Shown here piece by piece: positions 9,630 to 21,562 of a DNA stretch of 64,000 bases. Under the pieces are notes generated by a model. The model worked only from the letters and a program-made list of their open reading frames with translations, ran no database searches and had not been told where the DNA came from. The DNA is taken from contig CM067315.1 in NCBI GenBank assembly GCA_034231615.1, positions 29,180,133 to 29,244,132 on the forward strand. The letters are read 5' to 3'. The stretch comes from Meghimatium bilineatum (lineage: Eukaryota; Mollusca; Gastropoda; Stylommatophora; Philomycidae). The stretch's first letter is position 1. Each line of letters starts with the position of its first letter. A program made the position numbers and the translations under genes.

Positions 9630-10622
9630 TAGAACAATGTTTTCTCTTGCAAATCACCAGGTTGCGTAGAACAATGTTTTCTCTTGCCACTCACCAGGTT
9701 GCGTAGAACAATGTTATCTCTTGCAATCACCAAGTTTGAAAGAACACTGTTTTCTCTTGCCAATCCCCAAGTTTCATGGAACAATGTACTCTCTTGCCAA
9801 TCTCCAAGTTTCATAGAACACTGTTTTCTCTTCCCAATCACCAGTTCTCATAGAAAACTGTTCTCTCTTGCAATCACCAAGTTTCATAGAACACTATTTT
9901 CTCTTGCCAATCACCAAGTTTCATAGAACACTGTTTTCTCTTGCCAATCACCAAGTTTCATAGAACACTATTTTCTCTTGCCAATCACCAGGTTTCGTAG
10001 AACAATGTTCTCTCTTGCCAATCACAAAGTTTCATAGAACACTATTTTCTCTTGCCAATCACCAGATTTCATAGAACACTATTTTCTCTTGCCAATCACC
10101 AAGTTTCATAGAACACTGTTTTCTCTTGCCAATCACCAAGTTTCATAGAACACTATTTTCTCTTGCCAATCACCAGGTTTCGTAGAACAATGTTCTCTCT
10201 TGCCAATCACCAAGTTTCATAGAACACTATTTTCTCTTGCCAATCACCAGATTTCATAGAACACTGTTTTCTCTTGCCAATCACCAAGTTTCATAGAACA
10301 CTATTTTCTCTTGCCAATCACCAAGTTTCATAGAACACTATTTTCTCTTGCCAATCACCAGGTTTCGTAGAACAATGTTCTCTCTTGCCAATCACAAAGT
10401 TTCATAGAACACTATTTTCTCTTGCCAATCACCAGATTTCATAGAACACTATTTTCTCTTGCCAATCACCAAGTTTCATAGAACACTGTTTTCTCTTGCC
10501 AATCACCAAGTTTCATAGAACACTATTTTCTCTTGCCAATCACCAGGTTTCGTAGAACAATGTTCTCTCTTGCCAATCACCAAGTTTCATAGAACACTAT
10601 TTTCTCTTGCCAATCACCAGGT
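9630..10622. repeat. minisatellite, 37-bp unit, about 27 copies, with 185-bp higher-order repeat
   Basis: The unit is TTTCATAGAACACTGTTTTC TCTTGCCAATCACCAAG. A variant unit with GGTTTCGTAGAACAATGTTC starts at 9991, 10176, 10361 and 10546, spaced exactly 185 bp (5 units). A second variant (CACAAAG) recurs at 370 bp. Edge units (9630-9860) are more diverged than inner ones. The array ends inside a SINE-A copy. Confidence 0.95.
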
Positions 10623-10625
10623 TTC

Positions 10626-10915
10626 AGTGTTATATTCTTCTACTACGTTCATTTTCAAACTTCTGTAGATTAGCAAGATGTTGTCAGGAGAATGGAATGC
10701 CATGTGTTTTGGTTTACAACTTTCCTGCGATATTTGCACCTTTCGGCCTAACACATCAAACTTCTGCATTGCTTCTGGGTCTTTTTTACCCAATGTTTAT
10801 ATAGGATAGCTAACACAGCCCAATAACATTCTTAATCGCCTCTTGCGAATTGTATGTGTGGTAAATAGTGGTATTATTCTTTGCTCCTACTTCAAGACAA
10901 GACAATACTCAGGCG
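10626..10915 (-). repeat. SINE-A copy, nearly full length
   Basis: Plus-strand landmarks are CTACGTTCATTTTCAAACTT, GTAGATTAGCAAGATGTTGT, CAGGAGAATGGAATGCC, TTTCGGCCTAACACATC, AATCGCCTCTTGCGAATTGT and ATTCTTTGCTCC. Same order as the reference copy at 39230-39516. Confidence 0.75.
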
Positions 10916-11167
10916 CGTGGCATGGTTGTTAGCGAGATAATCTCCCAATTCCAATTCGTTCGAAATAATTCTTTGATTGATCATAATTTGCGCTGTACTA
11001 GACATACTATTGAAATTATAAACGTATCCTTAAAGTTCAACAAAATTATAAAAGCAATATCCTATGCAGGATATTAGAAACTAAAGTTTTCCCTTCTACA
11101 CGCCATTGAGGAGTATTGGGAAAACAATGTTAGGTCCGTGTTTTTTTAAATGACCAACGGTAGCCTA

Positions 11168-11921
11168 GTGATGATCGTCAAAGCAAGCAGTACTTTCGGC
11201 AGATTGTACGCAAATGTTTGGCGAAGAAATGGCATTAACCTACAGACTAAGCTGAAAGTTTACAGAGCAGTGGTACTTCCAGTGCTGCTATACGCTAGTG
11301 AAACATGGACTGTGTATAGACGTCATGTGAAAAAACTCAATCATTTTCATACAAATTGTCTCAGAAAAGTTATGAACATCAGATGGCAAGACAAGATTCC
11401 AGATATCACTGTCCTTGATAGAGCTGGTATCCCAAGCATTGACACGATCCTGATGCAGACACAGATTCGTTGGGCAGGTCATTTGGTGCGTATGCCAGAC
11501 CATCGTCTGCCACAGATACCTCTCTATGGTGAGCTAGAGAAGGGTATACGATCTCAAGGAGGCCACAGGAAGCGCTACAAGGACTCGTTAAAGAACTCAC
11601 TGAAAGCCTCTGAAATAGACCACGATATATGGGAAGAACTTGCACAAAATAGATCTACATGGCGTTCTAAAATAAAAAAGAGCGCATCATCTTGTGAAAA
11701 GAAGAGAAATGCAGCAGCTTAACAGCGGAGAGCAGCTAGAAAGTCAAGGATAGACCAAGATCCATCTACAGTCGTCATTCCATGTCCAAACTGTCCAAGG
11801 ACATTTACAGTTCGAATAGGGCTCATTAGCCATCTACGAACTCATAATCAAGGACATAACTAAAATTGACTTTTCAAAAGTGGATGTAACAAATGGTCAT
11901 CATCACTTGTGATGGACGAAC
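11168..11921 (+). pseudogene. LINE-L 3' end: reverse transcriptase thumb and C2H2 tail, 5'-truncated
   Basis: The frame opens at A-S-S-T-F-G-R-L-Y-A-N-V-W and runs through K-L-K-V-Y-R-A-V-V-L-P-V-L-L-Y-A-S-E-T-W, Q-I-R-W-A-G-H-L-V-R-M-P-D and L-Y-G-E-L-E to a stop at 11720. After the stop the same frame continues with C-P-N-C-P-R-T-F-T-V-R-I-G-L-I-S-H-L-R-T-H, a C2H2-like tail usual in this group of AP-endonuclease LINEs. The palm with the F-A-D-D motif is absent, so the copy is dead on arrival. The 3' end carries a small hairpin (ATCACTTGTGAT), also present at 45244. Related copies: 40615-43060, 44290-45266. Confidence 0.88.
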
Positions 11922-12744
11922 AACACAAAGTGATGATATGGTCAGCAATAAGCATGAAGACTGCTTTCTCAGAAGATCTGGTACTCATTTTCCTTAAGCT
12001 CAAACTAGGGACCATTTTATCAACTATCAATCTATGTTACTTCAGCCCCGAATAGAGCGCAGAAGGGAGAAATTACAGCTTTCCAGTTAGAGCAATATCA
12101 TTTTACTGTGTGCAATTCTTGCATGTTATTGAGACCCATATTCATAACCTCTGTGATGGTTTTTCTTCGAAGAATCTCCATTGTAACCATTCAAAATTTC
12201 AACCCTGGAGCACCCGAACATGAAACATGTTCTCTAACAACTGAACTAGCGCTGCCTCTCAGACAGGATTCCTTTCAATACATTATTATATTTAAACATT
12301 AATACGGGTGATAACTTAGATATCTATATATCAGTTGTTGTGGTGTCATCGCTGACTATGTCGATAGCAACACAGACAGCAACAAAAACGGTAAGCAATT
12401 ATGCCCGTGAGTAGGTTTGAGGTTTGTGACCAGTGTGCAGTATAGACAACAGGTTTAATCGTACGACTGACCTACTAGCAATATGGCTACGTGTGCCCAC
12501 CGTTCAGTGGAAGTAGTAAAAACATTGAATATATTATTTACCGCCGAAGAAGTCGGATGTGTCGAGCAAATTGACGCGAATACAACGGCAACACAACACA
12601 TCTCCATTCTCTGAAGTACATCCTAAATAAATCTAGTGGAACCAACCTGCTACACGAGAGATCCAGAGGGGCATGAGAACAACCGCAAAATATACATTTA
12701 CGTATTAGATGTATATACGAGGTCAACTTTAATGCATCAAAACA

Positions 12745-12851
12745 CACAGACACACACGCACGCACGCACGCAGCCCACACCCCCACCCACTCCCACCCAC
12801 CCCCACACACACGCACGCACAAACACACCCACACATATATATATATATATA
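12745..12851. repeat. compound microsatellite (CACG/CACC/CA)n-(TA)n
   Basis: A run of ACAC, GCACGCACG, CCCACCCACT and CACAC words ends in (AT)n at 12835-12851. Apparent ORFs of about 60-120 aa on both strands here are simple-sequence artefacts. Confidence 0.95.
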
Positions 12852-13369
12852 AAATAATACCTAGCAACTCTTTTCCTGTAACGTATAGGTTTCGCAAATG
12901 TAGCACGTAGACGGATCATATTTCACACCTTTATAGTTTTGCACATTTTCCAGCCCGTGTCGCTCGCAATAAATATTTCAAGTTTTCATGTGGTCCGGAA
13001 AAGCTCAATATTGATATTCTTCTTTCATTCACTTAAAACATGAATATATCTGTAATTTTCACTGCCTTTTGTAATTCACACAGTGGCCCATAGAGCTTTG
13101 ATTTCAGTATTGTTTTCTTTGGTCAAAATATCTGCCTCAGCGTTTCTTACTCAGAACACTCTTGAAGTATATGTTTGACACTATGTGCTGTCTACATGGA
13201 AGTGTTGCCAGCTTGAATTTTGTGTGCACTGCGGAGTCGATTGTGTCCCGTTCTGATGCGTATAATTACAACTTGCTCTGATCTGTTCATAATGTGATAG
13301 TCATGTTGTGTTGATGTTTGTGTTTCTTATTGACTTGATCATTTGTTTTGTTTTTCCTGATGGTAGGTG

Positions 13370-13715
13370 ATTGGCACGTCTGGTTGGTCTTCGGCAACAC
13401 TTTCCTTAGCCAGTTGGTCTGCTTTTTCATTTCCTGGTATTACAAAGTGCGTGGGTATCCACTGCATAGTTACCATATACTAGTAAGACAGTTCATTAAG
13501 TAGTTTTTGTAAGTCTGTTAGTTTTCCAGACTGGAGAGCTTGAAGCACTGACCTCGCATCTGTCAGGAATACCACGGGCTGTGGACCAGGGTTGGGGTTC
13601 AGCATTTTTCAGTTCAGCCTTTTTCAGTTTTCACCCTAATTGCCTGGATTTCTGCATCATAATTATTTCAGAATTTACCTGCTGGTGTTTTGATCGTATT
13701 GCTATGTTTGTGTTG

Positions 13716-13756
<41 letters not shown>

Positions 13757-13930
13757 GTCTGCACCGCCGTTCCTTATTGCAATGTGTGCTGACCCATCTG
13801 TGTATACTCTGAACCATATTTCTTGTGGATATTCATCGTCCAGGAAACTGAGGGTGACTGTCATTCGCTGCAAAGTTATGTTCTCTTCCTCGCTTAGTAT
13901 TTCTTTCACGTGAGTCTCAATTTATATTGG
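13370..13930 (-). pseudogene. LINE-R RNase H domain, interrupted by (AT)n
   Basis: The domain begins with V-Y-T-D-G-S-A (first catalytic Asp) and, after the AT tract at 13718-13755, continues toward a P-G-N-E-K-A-D-Q-L-A-K-E block (about 13390-13440), the D-x-x-A/x-D part of the fold. The AT expansion lies directly after G-G-A-D-V and shifts the frame. Confidence 0.75.
13718..13755. repeat. (AT)n microsatellite inside LINE-R RNase H
   Basis: About 19 uninterrupted AT dinucleotides lie within the RNase H coding region of LINE-R. Confidence 0.95.
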
Positions 13931-14559
13931 TATTTCGTGCCTTTAACTCGAAGGGTTTTTTTCTAATACAGACCTTAAGTGGCTGTCAGCGTCAGGTATG
14001 TCTGTAAATTGTCTACGGAGTCGTTTAGCATGGTGTATAAAGCTGCTTCTTTTCAGTCATCCCATTGCTAGATTTTGGAATCTTTGCTTCATTGAATGAC
14101 GTGGCATACACCGAAACTTTTCTGCTTGTATTAGTACGTGTGTGTCTCTGCGTTCGCAAATGTTTGCGTTCTCCCCATTTTCTGCATCTCTACTATGAGT
14201 GTTGGTTTCATTGCTTCCAACATTATTTTAAGTGCCTGGTTTTGTACTTTATCTAGATCATGTAATGTTGTGTTTGATGCAGGACACCACGCAGCTGAAC
14301 CATATTCCGGGTGTGGTTATATGCCTTGCTGGTAAATTCTACGGAGTATATTCCCACTGGTTCCCCATGTGGTTCCACTTAGTTTTCTCAGGATAGCTAA
14401 CTTCCTCCTGGCTTTTGATGTTGCTTTGTTTATATGTTGCTTCCATGTCAGTTAATCATCACACGTAACTCCGAGGTATGTGGGTTGTTTGTCTTCTTTC
14501 AAACGCTTTCCATCTATTTTGGTAACACCGGCTTTGTGTTTTGGTTAGAGGCTGAAGAG

Positions 14560-15000
14560 TTTAGTGCTGCACGTATCTGTGTTAATTCTGAAGCATCATC
14601 TATTTGCCCATAAGGTTAGGGCATCAATAGCTCATAATATTTGTTTAGTGGCCGTTGTCGCTTGTTCTTCTGTGCACAACATCACCAGGTCATCAGCATA
14701 CATTACCACTTTGATCCCATGAGGTAGTTCAGAAACTAGGTAATTGATGTAAACCAAGAAAAGTGTGGGTGACAGGACTCCTCCCTGGGGGACTTCAGGA
14801 CACAGTAGGATTTTCTTGCTCTTGCGACCATCCAATTGTACCCTGGCTCTTCTATTATGCTGATATGCTTTTACCCATTTGTACATTCTTGAGTTAATCC
14901 TTCAATTTCGCAATTTCTTTAAGAGTCCTTCTTTCCAAATCTTGTCAACTGCTTTCCTGTGGTCTATCTATGATGCTAATGTCAGTTTCGTATCTTGGAT
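14560..15000 (-). pseudogene. LINE-R reverse transcriptase palm
   Basis: Motif B reads P-Q-G-G-V-L-S-P-T-L-F-L-V-Y-I-N and motif C reads V-V-M-Y-A-D-D-L-V-M-L, the catalytic aspartates being intact. Upstream, R-K-A-V-D-K-I-W replaces the usual K-A-F-D-x-V of motif A, with a stop nearby. The continuous part (14632-14886) is 84 codons. The enzyme would have copied element RNA at a nicked target, but this copy is broken. Confidence 0.85.
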
Positions 15001-15975
15001 GGCACGCAAAAACTACAAATGCTATTGTAATGATGAACAGGAGAAGCTGCAAAATGAGATGGAAACCCTAGACAGCGGGCAGAGAACAGACCTAGCCAAG
15101 AATACCACGACAAATATCAACAAACAAAGGCTAAATTTCGAAGAATCAAGTTACAAGCCAGATGGGGCAACTAGAAAAAAACCGGAATCACTGAACCTTG
15201 AAAGAGACTAGGAAATTAAGGAAACTGATAAAACAAATAAATGATGAAGGTACAGGGATAAAAAAAAGGATCACACTTTATAAAGATAGAAACATTTTAA
15301 CAGGTAAACATGCAGCTGGTTATTTTGCAGACTCCTTTGCAGAAGATAACAATATCAAAGTTAGCCGAGACAAACAACGGTTAGAAGGACCAGCAAAACA
15401 TTGGACAAGACGAACCTATACCTGAAGTTATGAAGGCATCAATCATATTGAAAGAACTGAAGCATGCAATATCCAAATTGAAAAGGAAAGTCTCCAGGAG
15501 CTGATGCAGTGTCCAATGAAATGATTAAAAACCTGGGAACTGTAGCAAAAACAAAGCTACTGCAGATCTTCACCACAAACTGGATCACATATTTTGTTTT
15601 ATAGGCAGGGAGTGAAGTTTATCTTCTTCTTCTTCTTTTTCTTTCGTTCACTTGAAACATGTCTATGTAATTCTGCGTTTTATGCGTGGCATCCTGATTA
15701 ATTGTGCGCCATTTGACTGGTTGCCTCCGTCTTCAGCACATTGCTTACTTGGGCAGGACTGTGGTCCTACTCTAGTGGGACTGCCCGACCAGTCTTAGTT
15801 TCCAGCCCCTGATGGCTGAACTAAGCCCCATCACCATTTCACGGTGCTCGCCTCGATGGGGTAGGGAAGCAATAATAATACCACTCCTCAAATCAGGAAA
15901 AGATTGCAACAGTCTCCAATTACAGCCCCATCAACCTCACAAGCTGTCTATGCAAAACATTTATGTGATTGGATG
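15000..15975 (+). pseudogene. plus-strand LINE fragment (pre-palm RT region), split by an insertion
   Basis: Translation pieces at 15196-15420 (T-R-K-L-R-K-L-I-K-Q-I-N, Y-F-A-D-S-F-A-E-D) and 15425-15590 (E-L-K-H-A-I-S-K-L-K..., N-E-M-I-K-N-L-G-T-V-A-K) match the region before the RT palm. After 15868 the frame resumes (L-Q-Q-S-P-I-T-A-P-S-T-S-Q, a decayed Y-R-P-I-N-L-T-S). Between them, 15600-15868 is an inserted repeat. Many stops are present. The family could not be matched to the others. Confidence 0.65.
15600..15868. repeat. repeat inserted in LINE, (TTC)n at one end
   Basis: It begins with CTTCTTCTTCTTTTTCTTTC and contains GGCAGGACTGTGGTCCTACT and GCCCCATCACCATTTCACGG. LINE reading frame lies on both sides, so it is a later insertion. 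The TTC end (GAA on the other strand) suggests a minus-strand retroposed element. Confidence 0.55.
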
Positions 15976-16059
15976 ACATTTTATCTCTGAACTATGGCAC
16001 GTTGGTCTAATGAATGTAAACATGCCGATTAACGGCTAGACTTAATGAATGGGTTATTT

Positions 16060-16900
16060 CATTGTTATCAGCCTTTCTATCTATCTGTACACTGTTTCCC
16101 TTGTTTGCCTTGCAGCGTCAGAGGTAGAATAGTTCTCTGGAGATGTCCTTTTTGTGTGGTTTTTGTAAGCTTGTTCCTGTGGTTTCTTTGATTTCTGTGG
16201 TCCATCGTTTACATGGCCTGCCTCTGGCTTTATTGCCGTGATGTCCATGTGTCATGGTCATCTGTGGCATGCTATCTATTAGTAATCTGGAAGTGTGTGA
16301 AAACCACTCGATCAGTTGTCTTTTGATGTGTTCCAATACTGGTATTGTTTTGGTTATCAGTCTGATGTTATCGTTTCTAATTCTATCTCTTAATGACACT
16401 CCAAGTATTCTTCGTAGACATGCCATTTATGCTGTCACTAATCTTCTTTTATCTTGGGCTGTCATTGTTCAGGTTTGGCACTGGTAGCACAGTGATGGGA
16501 TAATAACAGTCTTGTATAGCGCAACTTTAGTGTCTATGTTTACATTTTTGTTTTTAAAAACACGTGTCATCTGTCCTAGGATCTGCTATGTTTTGTTTCA
16601 TGTATTTAGTATCTCTTTACTGTTTTTCCCTTAACTCGTTATAATACTTCCTAAGTTAGTGAACTCCGTTACTTGTTTAAGGTGTTTATTATCGATGTAC
16701 ATAGTATTTCACCTTTATTTGCTATTGCCATTATTTCGGTCTTTTCAATATTGATCTTCACGTTGGTTTTTTACATATTGTGTGGAGTAATATTGTGTTC
16801 ATATGTTCTTGCAATTGTTCATCTGATATCGCTATTATAGTACTTGGTCGCCTGCAAAAAGTAGTTCGATCAATTTGTCGTTCATGTTATCTTCTTCGTT
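16060..16900 (-). pseudogene. LINE-G 3' half with (GATA)n tail
   Basis: The minus-strand frame contains M-A-C-L-R-R-I-L-G-V-S-L-R-D-R-I-R-N and A-R-G-R-P-C-K-R-W-T-T-E-I-K and ends near 16120. Upstream (16480-16900) a decayed Y-A-D-D-like region and the F-T-N-L-G-S-I-I block are visible across stops. The element ends in short GATA words at 16073-16085. The same 3' end occurs at 23560-23715 (+) and 33846-34060 (-). Confidence 0.75.
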
Positions 16901-17390
16901 AGTACTTTTGCTAACGGTGTTTGTACTATCGTTGTGCTATCAACGTTTAGCGTGTTTAAATAGAAGTTTACGATGTATTTCCATGTTTACTATGCTTCCT
17001 ACCATCGTTTCTGCTTTTTGTTTGGTAATTGATTCAATAAAAGGAACCATTTCACATCAAGGAAACAGTTATTTGCGCAGAAATTACACAACGTATTAAT
17101 GTTAATTCCTACTATATGGAGCCGGGTAAGAGTTGACATAGTGTCATATTCGAGCGACGGCGTTTACAGTTCGTTTTCCACGGGCGTAGGTTGTTTTTTA
17201 AAAATTTTTAGTTACGCGATAATGATTTCGAATATGCCTATTAATATAGTTGATTTTTTTTAATGGCGCGATTTAATTCGCAAGAGGAGAAATGGTGTTC
17301 CCAATTGTATTTCTAAATGTATCTATTATATTTCCTTCTTTGTTTTATTATTGCCCAGACAACGCCAGGCTAAGCTTCTAGTATATATAC

Positions 17391-17395
<5 letters not shown>

Positions 17396-17485
<90 letters not shown>
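17396..17485. repeat. (AT)n microsatellite, about 45 units
   Basis: A run of about 90 bp of pure TA dinucleotide, the longest in the window. Confidence 0.98.
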
Positions 17486-17488
<3 letters not shown>

Positions 17489-18004
17489 GTCAACTTTCTT
17501 ACATTATCTATTATTACAATATTTGCAAATCCTCATTTCTTTCTGTGGACATAAGGAATGCCTTCCTTTCCTATTATGTGAACTGTTTTCCGACTGTTGA
17601 CCTCTGCTTCACTCCAGTCCTTTAGTATTGATTGGAGAGACCAAATCAAATCTCTAGATGTAATTTGTATCATTATTCTACAGACAGACACATGGACATG
17701 AAAATGGTTGGTCAGGCTATATGTAGGAACCTAATTCTTGATCGTTTAAGAAGTCTGAGGCAAAGAGCTTTCACCGACCGCTTCCAGAAGTTAGTATAAT
17801 TCTCTAATGGTACCAGCCATTCTCGCCAGAGGCTGTGGCTAATTGTCTAGTTGGCCGTGTGTGGGTAATGTTGTCTAGAGTCACTGTCTAGGTTTCGGAA
17901 TAATCGATATGTGTGCGGTATCACGGTCTTGAAATGTGTGATCATTTGAAAAATTGAAGTGTTATTTCTTGTCCCAAATATCTTGTCACAGAATCTAAAA
18001 ATAT

Positions 18005-18383
18005 CCCGTCTCATATACCCAAACATACACTCCCACACACATATACTCACTACACAAACACACATTTCTCAAACGCTCTCCCCCACACAAACTCACAATG
18101 CAAACATTTCTCAAACACAGACACACACATAGTCATCACACAAGAAAACCTTTATCAAATGCAATCCCACACACACACATACTCATCACACATTTCCCAC
18201 ACAGATACATATAAATAAACATCTCTCAAACACTCTCTCACACACATACTCACAACACACACAAACATTTCTCAAACACTCTCGCACATATAGACATATT
18301 CATAACACGCATATATTCATCACAAACACACACGCTACTTATCAAACAAATAAACATTTTGCAAAAACACAAACGCATGCTCA

Positions 18384-18429
<46 letters not shown>

Positions 18430-18486
18430 ATTCATAACACACACAAAATTAATCACGCAGACAATACTTACACAAATAAACATTAA

Positions 18487-18524
<38 letters not shown>

Positions 18525-19182
18525 CTCATCACACAAACATTAAACAAACACACTCGCATACATACCTATCACACAACCAAACATTTCTTAAACACACTCT
18601 CTCACATACACACATACCCATAACACACTACACACACAAGCATTAAACAAACATACAGACTCTTCACAAACAAAAATTTCTCAAACACACTCACACAAAC
18701 TCATCAAAAACAAACCAGTTATCAAACACACTCACAGACACACTCACCATATAAATAAACGTTTCTCAAACACACACACGCACACACTCTCATACACACA
18801 TACACATACTCGTCACAAAAACACTCACATACACTTACTCATTACATAAACATATCATTATCATACACACTACACACATACATACTCAGCACAGACACAT
18901 ACATTTATCAAACACACCCACATACTCATCACACAAACACACATTTCTTAAAAAATCCTACACACATACACATGACACAAGCAAACATTTCTCAAACACA
19001 CTCACACATACACATACTCAACACACAAACAAATACTTCTCAAACACACACACACACATAATTATCACACAAGCAAACATTTATCAAGCACACACACACA
19101 CACATAATTATCACACAAGCAAACATTTCTCAAGCACACACACACATAATTATCACACACACACTGATCACAGAAACCAAAT
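18005..19182. repeat. CA-rich degenerate satellite, 1.2 kb
   Basis: Irregular recurrence of CATTTCTCAAACACACTC, ACACATACTCATCACACAAA and long (CA)n runs (18386-18427, 18488-18521). The strand is strongly asymmetric: almost no G over 1.2 kb. A unit near 40-50 bp is suggested but blurred. ORFs here are artefacts. Confidence 0.9.
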
Positions 19183-19244
19183 TATTATTGATAATGCTAA
19201 TTGCTTATAAGAGAATATGAGTTCGTCTCTTTTGTTGCTTATAC

Positions 19245-19442
19245 CAAGCAGTTGAGTTTTACTTCTAGCTTCACATTAATATCTTTCTCTGGCTGCTCTA
19301 GACAAAGACGTTTGCCAGAGCTTTTGCAAGTCTCAGAAGACTGCAAGCAGTTGAGTTTTACTTCTAGCTTCACATTAATATCTTTCTCTGGCTGCTCTAG
19401 ACAAAGACGTTTGCCAGAGCTTTTGCAAGTCTCAGAAGACTG
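19245..19442. repeat. perfect 99-bp tandem duplication
   Basis: Positions 19245-19343 are repeated at 19344-19442 without a mismatch that I can see (CAAGCAGTTGAGTTTTAC ... CTCAGAAGACTG). The length is a multiple of three, so an 81-codon frame (19201-19446) reads through both, but nothing else suggests coding. Confidence 0.95.
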
Positions 19443-19689
19443 TTAAAATTTAAATACAGGATTCAATGCCACGGACTAAAGCTTCATTAACGTTCCTCTA
19501 CTCCAGACAAAACTTGGATATGTCTTTCTTGTAATCTAAATTAATTTATGCAGATAAAATTAATTTCCTACCAGAAATCTAGATGTGGGTGCTTATCAGG
19601 CTTCATCACAACAAAGATCATGAGGTGGAGTAGTCAGCTCTGAATTTCAAAATTCTTAGTCAACTCTTACGATATGCATAAAATATGAC

Positions 19690-20025
19690 AGTGTAACCTT
19701 CTTTTTTGACATCTGTCCATAAATTACACCATCCATTGTTCACCAAACAAATAATGAACCTGCTACCCCCTTGTCAATAGCTGTCATGAATTCGGGACCA
19801 CCTCACCCCCCCCCTTGCTTAATTATGTGAAACATTTTATAAACTCGTCCCAGAAAAAAAAACCACGAAAAGGGACGAAACTTTAGTGAAAAGGAAAATA
19901 CAATTTCCGAATTTTAGAATATAGTTCCAATATAAAAAACAGTATTGTTGACGTCCTCTTTTGACCCCTCCCTCACTCCTCAATGGTTTACGTAATTTGA
20001 TAATTTATGGACATTCCAGTTTCTC
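19690..20025. mobile_element. C-run-containing repeat with GTCCATAAATTA inverted ends
   Basis: TCTGTCCATAAATTAC near 19706 is inverted near 20000 (AATTTATGGACATTCC). The interior has runs of C (19805-19815) and TTGTTGACGTCCTCTTTTGAC. The same interior words recur at 21340-21460 and 35695-35740. A non-autonomous DNA element is inferred; the class is not known. Confidence 0.5.
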
Positions 20026-20123
20026 TATTTCTGGCCCGGTACCACATGAACGGTTAGACATACTATCCGATCCTATGTCCTATCAGACCAACCAATATGC
20101 AACAGTAAACCAATTTATATACA

Positions 20124-20202
20124 CTCACGCGAACGCGCACACACACACACCACACAAACGCACGCATGCGCGCACACACACACAGATATATATATATATA
20201 TA
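20124..20202. repeat. compound microsatellite (CA/CG)n-(AT)n
   Basis: Mixed ACAC, GCGC and CACG words followed by about 8 TA units. Confidence 0.95.
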
Positions 20203-21115
20203 ATTATACAATGTTTAGTGGAAGCTTTCTGTGTATTAAATAAAAGCTCTGGAGAAATCTTCACACTGTACACAAGTATGTCAGTTGTATCACACATAAC
20301 TCATGGCAAACGCGCACGTACGTTCCTATTTCATTGGTGTGTTTTTTTTAGCTGCACACACGATGAACGACATAATGATATCAGCTTGCGCGTGTAAAGT
20401 GAATAATATTAATTCACATTTTTACCTGTATATTTCCACCTGATTACAATTACCCACCTGTTGAATGTCAATAAATATACCTTGGTCTACACATTTAAAA
20501 GCATCAATTGCTACACGGTTGCCATTTTATGTGTATAACCGTCCAGGAAGCACGTAGATAAGGGGAGGAAATGTTAAGATAATTCCCCACCCCTATCCCC
20601 TTAAGAAAATAGAACATAGTTTTAGTACTAGGAATTTAGCCAAAAGGTGGATAAATTAACGATCTTCGCAGAAGGTCATGGAATTTCTAATAGAGATGGA
20701 GAAAAGAATTAATTACACAAGTGAAGAAATACGAATGACTTTTTTAAAATTTAGGTAATAATGGAATACCAGATTGATGTCTTTATTTTGTTCACAATGA
20801 ACTTTGTGTGTTGATTTCTTTCAAAACTTTAATATTGAACATTACAAAAATCCATGATGTTCTATATAATATAATATTTGTAATAAATAATTGAAGCATA
20901 TTCTGTACATGTCATTCATCATCATTATCAAGTGTAACGATATTTGAAAACTTATAATAAATTTATCAATAGGTTATTGCTATTCAATAATTGTTGAATT
21001 TGTGGCCATCGCTAAATACATCAAATCACATCACCAGTACAGTCTGGCTTTCGAAAAGATGTAGAGGATACATTTTTATTGTACTTGGATTAGTGGCTGA
21101 CCATAAGTTACTTCA

Positions 21116-21475
21116 ATCCTTTTTTTGTGGCAGTTTTTGATCCCCTCTCCCCGCTTGCCAACAGCTTGTTAAGTATTCAGGGAACACCTTCCCCCAAACT
21201 ATATGTCCTAAAATGTAACACCTACCCCCCCCCCACCTGTTTTCTACAAAAATATTGCAGATAGAGTGCGAAAAAAAGTTAATTTTTTTCAGTTTTCTAG
21301 AATTTATGTTTCTCAAAATTGTACAATGTAATTGGTGTTTTACAAAGTGAACATTTTTTGTCAAAAGGACGTCAACGTTTGTCAAACCTCACTACATATT
21401 GTCAACAACTATCGAACATTTTCAGACTCCCCCAGTTGTTGACGTAATTTATGAAGGTCCAAACCCCACATGCAC
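21116..21475. mobile_element. second copy of the C-run repeat family
   Basis: Contains a C9 run (21225-21233), AAAAGGACGTCAACGTTTGT, CAAACCTC, ATATTGTCAACAACT and an end GTTGTTGACGTAATTTATGA. It aligns with 19690-20025 and with the short piece at 35690-35770. Confidence 0.5.
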
Positions 21476-21562
21476 TCCATCACTTTCACGAGCTTAAAAC
21501 AATACACATATTGATATCACAGAAAGTAAAGTGATAATTGTCAACAAAAGAGAGTGAGATAA

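Larger units (their letters stand above)
13030..15000 (-). mobile_element. LINE-R, RT plus RNase H plus C-terminal knuckle, degraded
   Basis: On the minus strand the order is: RT palm (14560-15000), connection region (13980-14560), RNase H (13370-13930) and C-terminal region (13030-13370, with E-Q-V-V-I-I-R-I-R-T-G-H). RT plus RNase H with a C-terminal zinc region fits an I/R1-like LINE. The RNase H part is split by an (AT)n tract. The 5' side stops at about 15000, where a plus-strand LINE begins. A second copy lies at 38100-39680. Confidence 0.8.

Noticed and set aside
9630..10622. CRISPR-like spacing of repeats
   Set aside because: Units are directly adjacent, without unique spacers, in a eukaryotic context: a minisatellite.
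12538..12919. Frames of 60-122 codons on both strands
   Set aside because: They run through the CACG/CACC microsatellite and have no conserved features.
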